From Cycas panzhihuaensis (lineage: Eukaryota; Cycadophyta), in assembly GCA_023213395.1 (NCBI GenBank), contig CM041465.1, forward strand, positions 140,437,741-140,501,740: a stretch of 64,000 bases of DNA, in the 5' to 3' direction. Both the position numbers and the translations under genes were made by a program. Positions 1 through 11,173 of the stretch are shown one piece after another (the first letter of the stretch is position 1; each line of letters starts with the position of its first letter). A model generated the notes under the pieces. That model worked only from the letters and a program-made list of their open reading frames with translations, made no database searches and was not told the DNA's origin.

Positions 1-6
1 ACTGTT

Positions 7-354
7 GTGTATTGCATCAACACTATTAGTCCCTCCAAGCTTGGATCCTCTCCACATGAAATGTGGTATAGACAAACCCCCTATATTTCCCACTTCAGAA
101 TTTTTGGCTCTACTTGTTATTCTCATATTCTGGAGGAACATAGAAATAAGCTCCAAGATAGAGCCATCAAAGGCATCTTTATCGTATACCCTATGGACAA
201 AAAGGGATACAAGGTTTTCATATGTTCATAGCACAAAATCACCATCACTAGAGATGTTATCTTTGCAGAGATTGAAGATCAATTACTCAGACTTGACTCC
301 AAGATGCCTTTATACCGATTTAATGATGCTACTAAATTTGATGTCTAGATTCTA
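7..354 (+). pseudogene. Element A integrase C-terminal region (copia pol fragment)
   Basis: The frame opening at position 7 reads a typical copia integrase C-terminal block: FRIFGSTCYSHI, then a stretch ending DKKGYKVF. The same frame continues past a TAG at 229-231 with TRDVIF-like residues and a second stop near 349. In copia elements this block follows the catalytic core and precedes RT. The catalytic Asp-Asp-Glu residues lie outside the window. The internal stop makes this a pseudogene. Nucleotides 358-740 still carry the linker to RT, but I see no conserved motif in them. Confidence 0.75.
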
Positions 355-739
355 AAATTTAGGGGGGGAGATACTAGACAGTTACTCAAAATCTTAGAAT
401 CTGACAATAGAGCCTCGGAGGATACAAGCTATGACTCCTAACCAATGTGTATACATCTAGCACCAACATTTTTGAAGAACCAAGTTGACAAAGGAAAAGC
501 CATTGTAGAAGGATCATCTTCTCCAACATCTATGGTTGGCCCATCTTCTCTAGCATCATCAACTTCCCCCATTCTAAATATTTCACGTGATCATTTTTAG
601 GATTAAAATGAAGATCAAGAGGTTGTGGAAATGAAAACCTCATTCCCAACTTGAGATTTTCATGAAGCCTACCAGGTACATAAGGATATGTGACCAGATG
701 AGATAGTGTGACCAGATGAGATAGGCAAAATTGGCACTA

Positions 740-2322
740 GAAGTGCCCAAAGAGCAAGGATGTATAAATCACTTTTCGTTGAGCTTGAACTAGTAGAACT
801 GCATCTTGCTCTTAATAAAGATCCCTTAACATACCAAGAAGATGTAAAGCATGCAGCTTGGAGAAATTCCATAAATGAAGAGTACCGATCTCTTATCAAG
901 AACAATACATGGGAGCTTGTTGATCTACCACTTGGAAGAAAGGTAGTTCAAAATAAATAGGTGTTCAAAAGCAAGTATAGATCAGATGGCACCCTAGAGA
1001 AACATAAGGCGAGGTTGGTAGCAAAAGGATTCATGCAAAGGGAACACATCGACTACACTAAAATCGTTGCTCCTATAACCAAGTGGCCTACAATTAGAAC
1101 TCTTATAGCCTTAGCTGCTCAACAGGGTTGGAAAATCCACCAACTCGATGTTAAGACTGCATTTCTCAATGGGGGACCTTAAAGAAGAAATTTATATGGC
1201 TCAGCTAGAAGGATACGAGATTTTCAGTCAGGAGCATAAGGTTTCCAGACTAAAAAAGTCCTTATATGGCTTAAAGCAAGACCCTCGTGCTTAGTTTACT
1301 AAGTTGTCTAAAAGAATAAGGCAACTTGGATATGAGGTTTGTGACTATCAAGATATTGATGCAACATTATTTATCAAGCACTAAAATGATAAAGTCACTT
1401 ATCTCTTAATCTTTGTGGATGACATGCTAAGAACGAGAAATAGTGAACAGATAATAAGCTAGTTGAAGAAGGACCTTACTAAAACTTTTGAATTGTCTGA
1501 CCTCGAGTTGATTAAATATTACTTGGGAATTGAAGTAACTCAAATAATGGCAAAATCTTTCTCTCCCAAGAAAAATATATCAATGATCTTTTGACAAAGT
1601 TTTAGTTAGAAAGTACTCGACCAGTGGATACACCTATGGATCCTAATATTAAACTCTTAGTTGATGGTGATATTAGGGAGATAGACACAACACTCTACAG
1701 GTAACTTGTAGGTAGTCTCATCTATACTACCAACATAAAGCCAGATATTACACACTATGTTGGCATTCTTATAAGATTCATGACAAATCCTAAGCAGAAT
1801 CATTGGTAAGCTGCAATACGAGTGTTGAGGTACCTAAAGATGACCATCAAATATGATTTGTTGTATGAACCTAATGTAGAATTTAAACTTTATGCATACA
1901 CATACTCAGACTTTGCCAGAGATAAAGACAAAGGAAGATCTATGTCTAGGTACGTAACATTTCTTAGAACAGCACTAATATCATAGAGATCTAGACAACA
2001 GAATATAGTTGTAGACTCAACTACCAAAGCTGTGTATATTGTTGCTTCTGAGACAAGCAAGGAGGTGATATGGCTTAGAAAATTGTTGAATACATTAAAT
2101 GCCAACCACACAAGTTCTACTATCTTACATGTAGATAATCATTCTATAATCCAGATGGCTAAATATCCTGTATTTCATGATCATACCAAACATATAAGTA
2201 CGAAAGTCCATAGGATTAGAGAACTAGTTCATGACAGTATAATTCAACTAGAATACTGCCCCATAGCACATCAAGTGGCCGATATCTTCACCAAACCTCT
2301 AAAGAGGGTGAAGTTTGAATAG
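740..2322 (+). pseudogene. Element A reverse transcriptase and RNase H (copia pol)
   Basis: RT starts near 760 with the copia signature NNTWELVDLPLGRKVVQNK and runs through YRSDGTLEKHKARLVAKGF and DVKTAFLNG. A TAG at 958-960 stands where the family has Trp. A frameshift occurs at about 1180. YGLKQ is readable near 1265-1280, and the polymerase box reads VDDML near 1415-1430. RNase H follows with a long open piece at 2032-2322 containing SKEVIWLRKLL, HVDNHS and VADIFTKPL, the usual C-terminal end. Numerous stops fit TGG-to-TAG or CAA-to-TAA changes. The protein would copy element RNA into DNA; this copy cannot make it. Confidence 0.85.
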
Positions 2323-2400
2323 TTCTAAAAGTAACTCAGCCTTAGGGCCTCCATCTCTGACTAATTGAAGGAGATGACAATAGGACCATCATACTCTATC

Positions 2401-2550
2401 TCATTCGTGAAAACTCCTTGTGGGCGCAGAAGGACAATAGTAAGTCTCTGCACTATCCCATTCGTGAAAACCCCTTGTGGACATAAAAGGATAAGGGATG
2501 TATCATTTTATAAAATCAGAACTTGTGAAAACTCGAAAGGGCATGGGGGA
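2401..2550 (+). repeat. Three imperfect ~60-bp tandem repeats in the element A 3' untranslated region
   Basis: A core resembling GTGAAAACCCCTTGTGG recurs starting near 2406, 2464 and 2525, at a spacing of about 60 bp. Similar cores occur on the opposite strand in element K at about 43990-44120, so the array belongs to the family rather than to this copy. It lies between the RNase H stop and the polypurine tract. Function is unknown. Confidence 0.6.
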
Positions 2551-2784
2551 TGACCAAATGGTATATGGAGACTTAGTAGATTTTAGCTACAAAATTCATT
2601 CTACTGATTGGCTATCTGGCTTCATTTAAAGAGCTGTCTGAGCCAGGTTAGTAGATTAGAAAATTTGCAGGTTTTCTTCCCCATGAGGGTTTCCCACAAA
2701 AGTGTCATAGTAGTTTGCTTTATAAGAGGCTCAAATGAAGACATCATAGGATAAAATAAAATATGTTGAAAAGACCTTCTATCA

Positions 2785-3137
2785 TTAAGGGGGAGATTGA
2801 AAAGGGTTAATGTCACAAGGTTATTATATTAGTTGATTATTTCTAAAAAGGGTCTTAAGTGAACTTTAAATTAGATCACTTAAGTGAAATGCACTTTCAT
2901 GTGCATTATGTGTAATTTCATTTCACCTAACTTTAATGCTACCTCTCTCAATATAAGAGTAAAAGCTCAATGGAAGAGATTCATTCTTACCTCCTCATTT
3001 TATGAGAGCTACTTTCTTTCTCTTAAGTCTCTCTTGCTCCCATGCTTTCCTTTGTGTTTAGTGCATGGAGATGAAGGATAGATCCACTTTTTTTAAGTTT
3101 GGCGATGGAGGAGGAGCTTGGAGCTTAAGCTCCTTCA
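2785..3137 (+). repeat. Element A polypurine tract and 3' LTR
   Basis: TTAAGGGGGAGAT at 2785-2797 is a polypurine tract, the second-strand primer site. The LTR then starts with TGAAAAGGGTTAATG at 2798, close to the K LTR start TGAAAGAGGTTAATG. The 3' end is placed at CCTTCA (3137) by comparison with K. That gives about 340 bp against 312 bp in K, so the end is approximate. Confidence 0.65.
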
Positions 3138-3209
3138 TCATAAATTTAAAGGAACGTATGGTAGAGGTCAAGGGATCTAAAGTCTTCTCTGTTTAGTGGG
3201 TGCCTCATA

Positions 3210-4900
3210 TCATTGTGAAAGTTTGAGAGGTTTCTTGAGACCTACTTGGATCTCAATAGCCTCAAGAGCCAAGCACTTGCCTATGACAATCTCACATGTT
3301 GTTGCCCCTATTTTGATAATCTCAACATGTACCTTAGAATAAAGGGCGTTCATGGAGAGATCCCTTTTCAACTCCTTAGGCAATGTGGCCTTCGTGGAGT
3401 GAAGGAGATCGTGAAAGTGCCTAACAAAGTCATAATTCATCTCTTAGTGACCTTGCTTAAGGGATAGTAAAGCTTTTATTCCACTCTCTAAGGGATGAGC
3501 GATGTCAAAATAGTTGATGAACTCATCTACGAATTATTAGAATGAATGAATCAAATGGATAGGAAGGTAATATAACCACTTAAGGGTATTTCCCTACAAG
3601 GAACATGGAAAGAGTTTCATTAGGATGTGATCATAGGCCCAGTAATCGATACATACCATGGAGAAACTCCTAACATGCTCGATTGGGTCTTGCGAAGAGG
3701 TCCTGTCAAACTTGAGCACCTTAGGGGGATGAGGTAGTAAGTTGGTCCTTAACACCTCAATAAACAAAGGAGTTGAGCTATAGTCAACGAAGGGATAGGC
3801 CCTCGGTTGAGCTGATGGGTCAATAAAATATGAAGGAGGAGGTGGGTATGGGTACCTGAATCCTCCTTGAGAGGTCTGACTAAAAGAGGGATACCAATTC
3901 CTTCCCACTTGATGGGAAGGAACTAATACCAAATGTGAAGGAACTGGGAGAGAGATGAATGGGTAAGAGGGACCTATTCCCCCTTGAGGATGTGTCCCTT
4001 GTTGAAAGGGGACTTAGGAAAAGAAGCCTTGAGGAGGGATTTGTCCTCCTTATGAAGGCACAACATATGAGGTGACACATATAGATGAAGCAGATGGATG
4101 TGGCATCAGATTCTGCCTATATGGACTACCTATAGGTGGTGAAACACCATATGGGTGGAGGGAGTCAACCCCATAGGTAGGAAGGAGAGTTCCCTTTCCA
4201 TACCCCTATGGTTGGGAAGTATATCTCCGGGGTATATAAAGAGAGGGATCCCTTGGTTGGTTTTGAGAGCGTGTAGGGATTTCTGCATGTGACTATAGGA
4301 AGGGAATATTTAGGTCCCTTAAGTCGAATAAGAGATTGGTGGACCAAAGTTGGTTGAGGTATAGTTACTTGGCTAAGAGGAGGTATACTCAACCCTATTT
4401 AGGAGGTGAGTATGCCTTGGGTGGTCCTTAAAATATGGGGGATACATGAGAAAGAGGAAACAATGAGGGATGGCTCCATTATGGATATCATAGTGTAATG
4501 AGAAGAGTATGGAGGTGCAAATGAGGAAGAGGAGGGCACTACGCTACACTAGATGCTCTCCAACTACTTTGGGGGTGGTTGGAGACTTACATCTTAGAAG
4601 CATTGATGTAGTGATTTCACTACATCTGTGGGAGGGGTTCCTACTTGCTCATATGAGGTAGAAGGCTCCTCAAATGAAGTAGACCCCATAAGGTGATCCT
4701 CATGGGCACTCTCACTAAGGTGGTGATATCCCATGGGAGAAGAATCCCCCACATCATATGCAGGGAAATGGTAGATACTTAGGTGCTTCTGATCACCTAG
4801 ATAGAAGATGGGATCATCATCCTCTTGGGTGGGACCTTGGAAAGAGTTTGAAGGTTGTTGTTAAGTTTTAGAAACATAAGCATAATAATCCCATTCCAAA
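3210..4900 (-). pseudogene. Element B: Ty3/gypsy gag fragment
   Basis: Read on the - strand, 3594-3932 gives a proline-rich stretch (PYPPPPSYFIDPS) and then PPKVLKFDRTSSQDPIEHV...MKLFPCSL. This matches the start of the plant Ty3/gypsy Retrotrans_gag domain (family pattern FDG..DP.EH......LF..SL). The domain continues through FVDEFINYF to MNYDFVRHFHDLLH and ends near 3210. The part at 3933-4900 is proline- and glycine-rich on the - strand but broken, and reads as the gag N-terminal linker. Many stops make it a pseudogene. Gag forms the cytoplasmic particle that packages element RNA. The fragment is cut at 5225 by insertion of element C. Confidence 0.6.
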
Positions 4901-5225
4901 GAGAATCCCTCCATAGTTGATTTTAAATCAAATAAAGGAAGGGAAAAATAGGGTGACTCTTCCAAAGAAGGAGTAAGGCCTTATCAACGATGAGAGAATC
5001 GTTGCATTCAAGTTCCTCCTAAGACTCTGGAAGGAAGAGAGATAAATGGTGTAAAAGATATTGGGGGTTGCCCAACGAGTCAGGAAGAAATGCCAAAAAA
5101 GAAGAGGCAACACTAACCCAAAGGAAACTAGAATGGGTCCTTTGCTGGTAGGTCCCCAGTGGAAGCGTGCCACCAAGAGGTCACTAAGCACAAGGATATC
5201 AAGCCTATACTATCACTAAACCAAG

Positions 5226-5588
5226 TATTTGGGAACATGAAATCATACACAAATGTTCCCATACATAGGATCTTTAACTATACATAGCAAGCAACAAATA
5301 GAAAACATAGAAAATAGATGCGCAGTACATATGAATTTATGTGGGAAACCTTTTTAGGAAAAAAACCACCAAAAAGAGGATCCTTGATGGAGCACTTGAT
5401 TATTACACAATGAATACTTGGATGATGAATATACAAGGCCTCAAGGCATTAATACTCTCCAAGAGGTATCACTCGATTAGGTTTGTGACCCTCTGAATAA
5501 GTCACACATTTTGACTTCACACCCTTTCACTTAATTAAACCACATTAACATTAACTAAGTGGCTTAATAATTAAATTTCACGTTAACA
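5226..5588 (-). repeat. Element C 3' LTR
   Basis: This is a near copy of 17354-17716, equal in length. On the - strand it begins TGTTAACG and ends CAAATA, so the terminal dinucleotides are TG...TA rather than TG...CA in both copies. The polypurine tract (read AAGGGGAGA on the - strand) abuts it at 5589-5602. Confidence 0.9.
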
Positions 5589-5639
5589 TCTCCCCTTAAT
5601 GTGAATGTGGAGAACCTACAACGTGTAGTAGTTGAGTTA

Positions 5640-7100
5640 TCATGAAGGCTGAGACTATCCTGTAGCTTCTTTATCCTTGTTGATAGATCCCCCCTCAAGG
5701 ATAACAGTGGTGAATCCTAATCTGGTATGTATCTTTGTGAATTGATCTTCAGTGAGTGGCTTGGTGAACACATCCGTAAGTTATAATTCACTTAGATAAT
5801 AGTTCACCTGCAACTTTTCTAACTTGATCTATTCACGAATGTAATGGTGCTAAATCTTGATATGCTTCGTACATGCATGTAACTTTGGATTCTTTGACAG
5901 GCGAGTGGTAATCTAATTATCAACAAACAGAATCAGATGCCCATTGAAAATGCCAAGAAATTCCAAGAGACCTTACAACCATACTTCTTCCTTTACACCA
6001 GTACTGAGTCCTTGATATTCTACTTCTATAGAATATAACACCATTGTTTGTTACTTCTTCAACTGCCATGAAACAAATCTATTGCCAATACTAAATAGGT
6101 ATCTAGAAGTGGACTTCCAATTGTAAAAATCTCCTCCCTAATTAGCATCCATGTAGCCATGCAACTTAATATTCTCACCTCTATGGTATTCAAAACCAAG
6201 ATTGATTGTCCCCTTTAGATATTTCAGAATTCACTTTGCTACCACCAAATGAGGCTCTTGAGGATTCTGCATGGAGCAAGAAACTAATCCAATAGCGTAC
6301 GCGATATCTGGCCTAGTATGAGTCAAACAGATAAGACTCCCTACCAACTTGCGATACTTAGTGCCATCTACAGAAGGTTGGGCCATGTCCTTTTGCAACC
6401 TTGTGCCTTTTACATATGGTGTTACAACAGGTTTATAGTGCTACATTCTAAATCTCTCTAATAAGTTCTTCATATACTGTGATTACAACAACATAATCCT
6501 GTCTTCCATCTGCTTGATCTGAATGCCTAAGAAATAATGAAGTTCCCTAAGATCCATCATGTCAAATGAAGCTCCCAAATTAGATTTGACTTCAATTATA
6601 GCCTTGCCATGGTTACCATCGGTGATTAGATCATCCACATACATCATACAAGCAACTACAAAAGTCCCTCTTCTCTTCACATACATGTTCGGTTGAGTTC
6701 TAAAATTTTAAAACATTCAGCTTTCAACTTAGTATCCATCTTCTCATACCAAGCACAGGGTGCTTATTTTAGGCCATAGATTGACTTCTTCAGATAGCAA
6801 ACAAGATGCTCCAGCCAATCCTTAATGAATCCTAGAGGTTATGACATGTATATCTCCTCCTTAGATCCCCATTAAGGAATGCAGACTTAACGTCCATATG
6901 GTGTAACTCCCAATCTAACATAACTACTAAGGAAATGAGTAAGTAGATCATTGTCATTCTAGAGACTAGTGCAAAAGTCTCATCACAGTCAATTCCTTTG
7001 TTCTACTTGAATCCCTACATAACAAGTCTAGCCTTGTACTTGTCCACCTCTCCATTGGAGCAGAACTTTGTCTTATAGACCCACTTGCATCTTTCAAGGT
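5640..7100 (-). pseudogene. Element C reverse transcriptase and RNase H
   Basis: RNase H ends near 5740 with DVFTKPLTEDQ on the - strand, the usual copia C-terminus. The clearest RT piece is 6483-6686, with VACMMYVDDLI (polymerase box YVDD) followed by LRELHYFLGIQI. Upstream RT motifs run back to about 7100 in shifted frames with several stops. The enzyme would act in cytoplasmic particles; this copy is inactive. Confidence 0.8.
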
Positions 7101-7377
7101 TCTTCGATGAAGGGAATGGCACCAAATCCCGCATATCATTTTTCATCAGAGAACCATACTCTTCCTCCATTTTAACTCTCCATCATGGATCTCTTTTCGC
7201 TTTAGCAAACAAATCAGGATCACTAGAGTCATTGGTATCTACCAACAGAGTTCGACTAGCATGTTGATTTCTAGTTCATCTATCATCAGTTAGGGTTTAC
7301 ATCGCCACACTGAAATCTTCAATAGTTTTCCTTACCCATAAAGGTATAGAAGGACCTGTAGCTAGAGGTACGTCTTC

Positions 7378-8412
7378 TCATGGTGGCTCCTCACTATTAC
7401 TCATCCCACTTGGTCTTGCTTCCCCAGGTTCTACAATGACTGGCTCATCGTCCTCTTCACTTGAAGAATCTAGGAATGGGAGAAGAAGAGGGTAAAAATG
7501 TTCCTCTGATGATCTTTTAGCATGATACGTCGATGACTCATCAAATTTAATATCCTGACTAACCACAATCTTTTCTCCCAGTGGATCCCATAGTTTGTAG
7601 GCTTTGTTCTCTGTGTAATACCCCATGAATATGTACTTTAGACTTTTTTGATCCAACTTCTTTCAGGTATCATCTCGGATGTGGTCGTATGTAATACACC
7701 CAAACATTCTTAAATGGGAAATGGAAGCCTTTCAACCAGTCCATTTCTCTTTGTGGGTCATGCTGTGAATTGCCTAAGTAGGTACCCTATTCAAAAAATA
7801 AACAACAGTTGCCATAACTTCTGCCCAAAACTTTGGTGGCAGGCTTTTAGTGTGTACCATATACCTCGCCATCTCCATCATGGTATGGTTCTTTCTTTCA
7901 GCAACTCCATGCTGTTATGGGATATATGGGACTATAAACTCCCACTTTATACCATGGTTTCAACAGAATTGATTGAACGCATGATTGTCACACTCCTTGC
8001 CATTATCACTTCGTAAAGATTTTGTTTTGCAATCACATTCATTTTTAACAATCTCTTTCCATTCACAGAAGTGATCAAATATGTCTAACTTATTCTTGAG
8101 AAAATAAACCCAGGCTTTCATAGTGTAATCATCCATAAACACAAGTGTATATTGGGCTCCTAATATTGAAGGGTTTGGGAGTGGTCCCATAATATCTGAG
8201 TGCATAACCTCCAACTTCTCCTTGGCTCTCCAGGCATTATCTCGAGCAAAAGGATAATAGTGATGTTTGCCATTCATACACCCTTCACATACACTGTTTG
8301 AGCAGGAAATTGAGGGTAGTCCTTCCACCATCTTCAACCTCTTTAGTAGTGTAAAACTCTTGTAATTAAGATGCCTAAGGCGATTGTCCCACATTTTACT
8401 TTCATTATCCAC
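7378..8412 (-). pseudogene. Element C GAG-pre-integrase and integrase
   Basis: The frame 7960-8412 (- strand) carries the zinc-binding HHCC domain (WDNRLRHLNYKSF, then CEGCMNGK) and the catalytic start (VFMDDYT and LRSDNGKE), giving the first two Asp of the D-D-E triad. The C-terminal region is at 7378-7656 (IFMGYYTENKAYKLWDP, then VVSQDIKFDE). The part between 7657 and 7959, which should hold the catalytic Glu, is broken by stops and shifts. Integrase inserts the cDNA into the chromosome. Confidence 0.82.
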
Positions 8413-8559
8413 GTTGGCAACAAAGGCATAGGACTTCTTTTAAGAATGAAATTTCTCAAACACGCAGATGGCCTGACTTGATGAAGATCCACTAAGCATA
8501 AGCAATCCATAAATTAGTTAGCATACTATCATAAATCACTTGGCATCCTATCATAAGCT

Positions 8560-9097
8560 TTTGAGCCTATCATAAGTTTCTACCTCTATCACTTCATCTC
8601 TACCATAAATGGTCTAGAATATGGTGAACGCAGCTGGAAGCTTTGACATGATTATCGCAAATAAAAGCACATCATCGATCAAGTTTTGCTTCAATTCTTC
8701 TAGCTTGTTCCTTAAGTTGGTTATTTTATTTAGGTAGGAGCTGATATTGTTCTCATCTTCAACTCATAAATTGAGTAGTTCTAACATCAGTGCAAGACAC
8801 CTATTCATCTTCTTCTTCTCAAAATTATCAGACAACTTCATCCAAATCTTGGCTAGGTCATCCAGATTGTGAACCAGTGCTCTTTAGTCCAATACCAGTG
8901 AGAGTTTCAGTAAACCAACGACTATAAACTAATTTTCTTTAAGTTTAATACACTCCTTATGGTCAAGTAGAACTGAAATAAGGTTTGCCTTGGTGATTCT
9001 GTTGAGTTAGTTCACCATCAATATAAGCTCCATATTGGCCTTCCATTTGCTAAAATTATTACTATTAAAGATAACCTTAGGCATGAGCCTCTCCATC
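8560..9097 (-). pseudogene. Element C gag (UBN2-type) remnant
   Basis: The - strand start near 9097 reads MERLMPKVIFNSNNFSKWK, the copia gag N-terminal pattern. It continues through LAKIWMKLSDNFEKKK and VLLFAIIMSKLPAAF, typical of the UBN2/Retrotran_gag family. Stops interrupt it. After about 8560 the sequence passes to the GAG-pre-integrase linker with no CCHC zinc knuckle or retropepsin motif that I can find. Several hundred bases seem to be deleted or decayed beyond recognition. Confidence 0.65.
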
Positions 9098-9584
9098 TTA
9101 AACAATGGGCTACAATATGAATCACATGATACTAGATGAATATATTAATGATAGAAATATACCCTTGTGTCCTCCTTTAGTCCAAGAGTGATCCCTAGAG
9201 GCTTTAAAACATCGATTGTACTCGCAGATGCAGGTCATTGACTTCTTCTGTCTCCAAATAGACCACAAACACTTTTAAATTGCACAAAAAAAGAGTATTA
9301 AGACAAGTGAAATGATGCTCAAGGTATAAGGTCAACTCTATAAGGTGAAGGTGCATGGTCTCCAAGTCAGAAAATAAAAAAAAATGCCTTGATCCATGCT
9401 TAAAATGGCTCAAGGATGCTTCAAATACGATCAAAGTAATTCACCATATGCAAATATAACAAAGTATCAATGGTCTAAGGGCCTTTTGTAAAGTTGAATT
9501 AGAAAAAGAATATGCCAAAGGGCATATTCTCATGAATGGCAATTTTTGAAAAATGCCCATGGCTCATCACTTAACTCACGTGCT
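9098..9584 (-). other. Element C 5' leader, part 1 (downstream of the insertion point)
   Basis: This is noncoding sequence between the element C gag start and the left edge of element D. I see no domain or strong repeat. It continues after element D at 16321-17340, so the intact leader would have been about 1.5 kb, long for a copia element. Confidence 0.5.
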
Positions 9585-9946
9585 TGATCCCAAAAGAGCT
9601 TAGTTGGTGAAGAAATCAATTATCAACCTTTCCTCCTTGAGATCCTGGGAGTTAGTGTAGCAAGCTCAATAACATCAAAACAACAATGAGCCCATGAAAG
9701 GAAAATTCTACACCAAATTAATTATTCTTGACATTGATCCAAAAGTATGAGGAGTAATACTTTTATTAAAAACATGAAAATCTCCATTTAATGGTGGAGA
9801 AATCAACTAGCAAAAGAATGGTAAAATTATAAGGAATAATGTTACAATTATACCATAAGGGGGACTCAAACCCTCCAAATGCTTCTCCAAGGATGCTTCC
9901 CAAGTCGAGTCTCCAAGAACCACCTCTCCAACCTATAGAAGGGCTC

Positions 9947-9957
9947 AATTTATAGAA
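9947..9957 (-). promoter_or_regulatory. TATA-like box in the element D LTR (second copy at 15624-15634)
   Basis: The - strand reads TCTATAAATTGAG about 680 bp into the LTR, and the same sequence recurs in the other LTR. A TATA box at the U3/R boundary is expected there because the LTR drives transcription of the element. Position and conservation in both copies are the only evidence. Confidence 0.5.
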
Positions 9958-10027
9958 AGAAACCTGAATTGCATGTTTAACAAGTGGCAATCATGCAAGT
10001 ATAACCACTAACCACCAGAATGCATGT

Positions 10028-10412
10028 TGTCCAAGTGGCCTTCATACAATTCTTAAAATTTTGTAGCTTGTAATAGATCTTAACGCACTCTAATTTGGCT
10101 CAAATTTGGTACACGTATAGGAACGCATGTCCCCTCATTTTCCTCAAATTTTCAGCTCATTTGGATGTCATTTGGCTTCATGTTTATTCATTTGACAATA
10201 ATATGTATTTGCTATTTTTCTATTGTCCAAGTGGCCTTCCTGCAAGTCTTAAAAGTTGCGGCTTGTAACTGACCTTAACAGACTCCAATTCAGCTCAAAT
10301 TTGGTACACATATAGAAACGCATGTCTCCTCTGTTTCCTCAAAAGTTTAGCTCATTTTAATGTCATTTGGCTATATTTCTATTCATATAATTATAATATA
10401 TATTTTCTATTT
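10028..10412 (-). repeat. Imperfect 196-bp tandem duplication in the element D LTR U3 region
   Basis: TGTCCAAGTGGCCTTC starts at 10028 and again at 10224. The following about 190 bp repeat in order (AAATTTGGTACACRTATAG, then TCATTTGGCT, then ATTTGCTATTTTTCTA or a variant). The other LTR has the same pair at 15705 and 15901. On the - strand this lies upstream of the TATA-like box, where enhancer repeats occur in some plant LTRs. Confidence 0.8.
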
Positions 10413-10680
10413 TTTTCTGCTAGCTATGGGATTAATTTTTATGCAAAGACAAGGCTTAAACTCTAATCAAATGATATTTTCTGAACCCCACCTTTTGTAC
10501 ACATCAAGTGGGATGTGTCTTCTCCATTTACACAAAATTTCATAGAATTTTGATATCATTTGGCCATATCTCTTTTAGTTATGCCAATGCCTATCATTTT
10601 CTGCATCCTGTAAACATATGGTAGATCCTCCTGGATCATGGCTCCCCCTTCGTTAGAAAAATACCCAACTCCTGTTTGGC

Positions 10681-11079
10681 TTAGAATTGGAGATGGGGGA
10701 AGTGTTTTTCTCCTTGTTGCCTACTAAACCACTTGGCCTTACTAGGCAATTGCCCTGCTACTCCAATCCTGAAAGATTCATGTGTCTTCTGTCTTGTTTT
10801 GGTAGATTTTCTCTCCAAGATACAATCTTCCTTGAGAGGCTCCTCACTTTCCAAATACAAATCATCAACTGAAGGTAGAGTGAATTGGTCTTGTTCCTCA
10901 TCTAGCATGGAGGGATCAAAGAGCTTTAAGTATTCAGCATTTACTATTGAATATATTTGCATATAAGGTGGAAGATCAAGTTGGAAAGTATTACAACCTA
11001 CTTTTCTCAAAATCTTGAATGGTCCATACCTTATAGGTTTGAGTTTCTTACCTTCTCCTTTTAGCCTCTCCTTGCTCAA
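10681..11079 (-). pseudogene. Element D integrase C-terminus (GPF domain) with chromodomain-like tail
   Basis: Residues near the start read KKLKPIRYGPFKILRKVG and NTFQLDLP, the GPY/F module of Ty3/gypsy integrases that helps strand transfer. After an acidic linker comes ILERKSTKTRQ...VAGQLPSKAKW, which lines up with the end of a chromovirus chromodomain (family pattern: Ile-Leu-x-x-Arg, then Val-x-Trp-x-Gly, then Ala-x-Trp). The Trp of the aromatic cage is replaced by Ala-Gly, so methyl-lysine binding is doubtful. The stop lies 31 bp from the polypurine tract, as expected for a complete pol C-terminus. Frame breaks upstream prevent expression. Confidence 0.72.
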
Positions 11080-11173
11080 GTATAACCATACTAAATCTCC
11101 TTCTTGGAAAGTACACTCTTGCCTATGCTTGTCATGTCTTTCCTTGTACTTTTGTTGAGTCCTTAGAAGTTGA

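Larger units (their letters stand above)
1..3137 (+). mobile_element. Element A: Ty1/copia retrotransposon, 5' part outside the window
   Basis: Order on the + strand is integrase C-terminus, reverse transcriptase, RNase H, untranslated repeats, polypurine tract, 3' LTR. That is copia order (integrase before RT). The window starts inside integrase, so the 5' LTR, gag and protease are not visible. The frame is broken by many stops and shifts, so the copy is dead. RT and RNase H blocks closely resemble element K at 43406-51064 read on the opposite strand, and the LTR start matches too, so A and K belong to one family. The 3' boundary at 3137 is inferred from a CCTTCA end like that of K; no target duplication can be tested. 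Confidence 0.85.
9585..10638 (-). repeat. Element D 3' LTR
   Basis: Same length and order as 15262-16315. On the - strand it starts TGATCCAGG and ends GGGATCA. It holds an internal 196-bp tandem duplication (10028 onward) and a TATA-like box near 9947-9957. The adjacent polypurine tract reads AAGGGGGAGCCA on the - strand (10639-10650). Confidence 0.95.

Noticed and set aside
9204-9434. 76-codon - strand frame with hydrophobic stretches
   Set aside because: It lies in the element C leader, has no recognisable motif, and is the length expected by chance.
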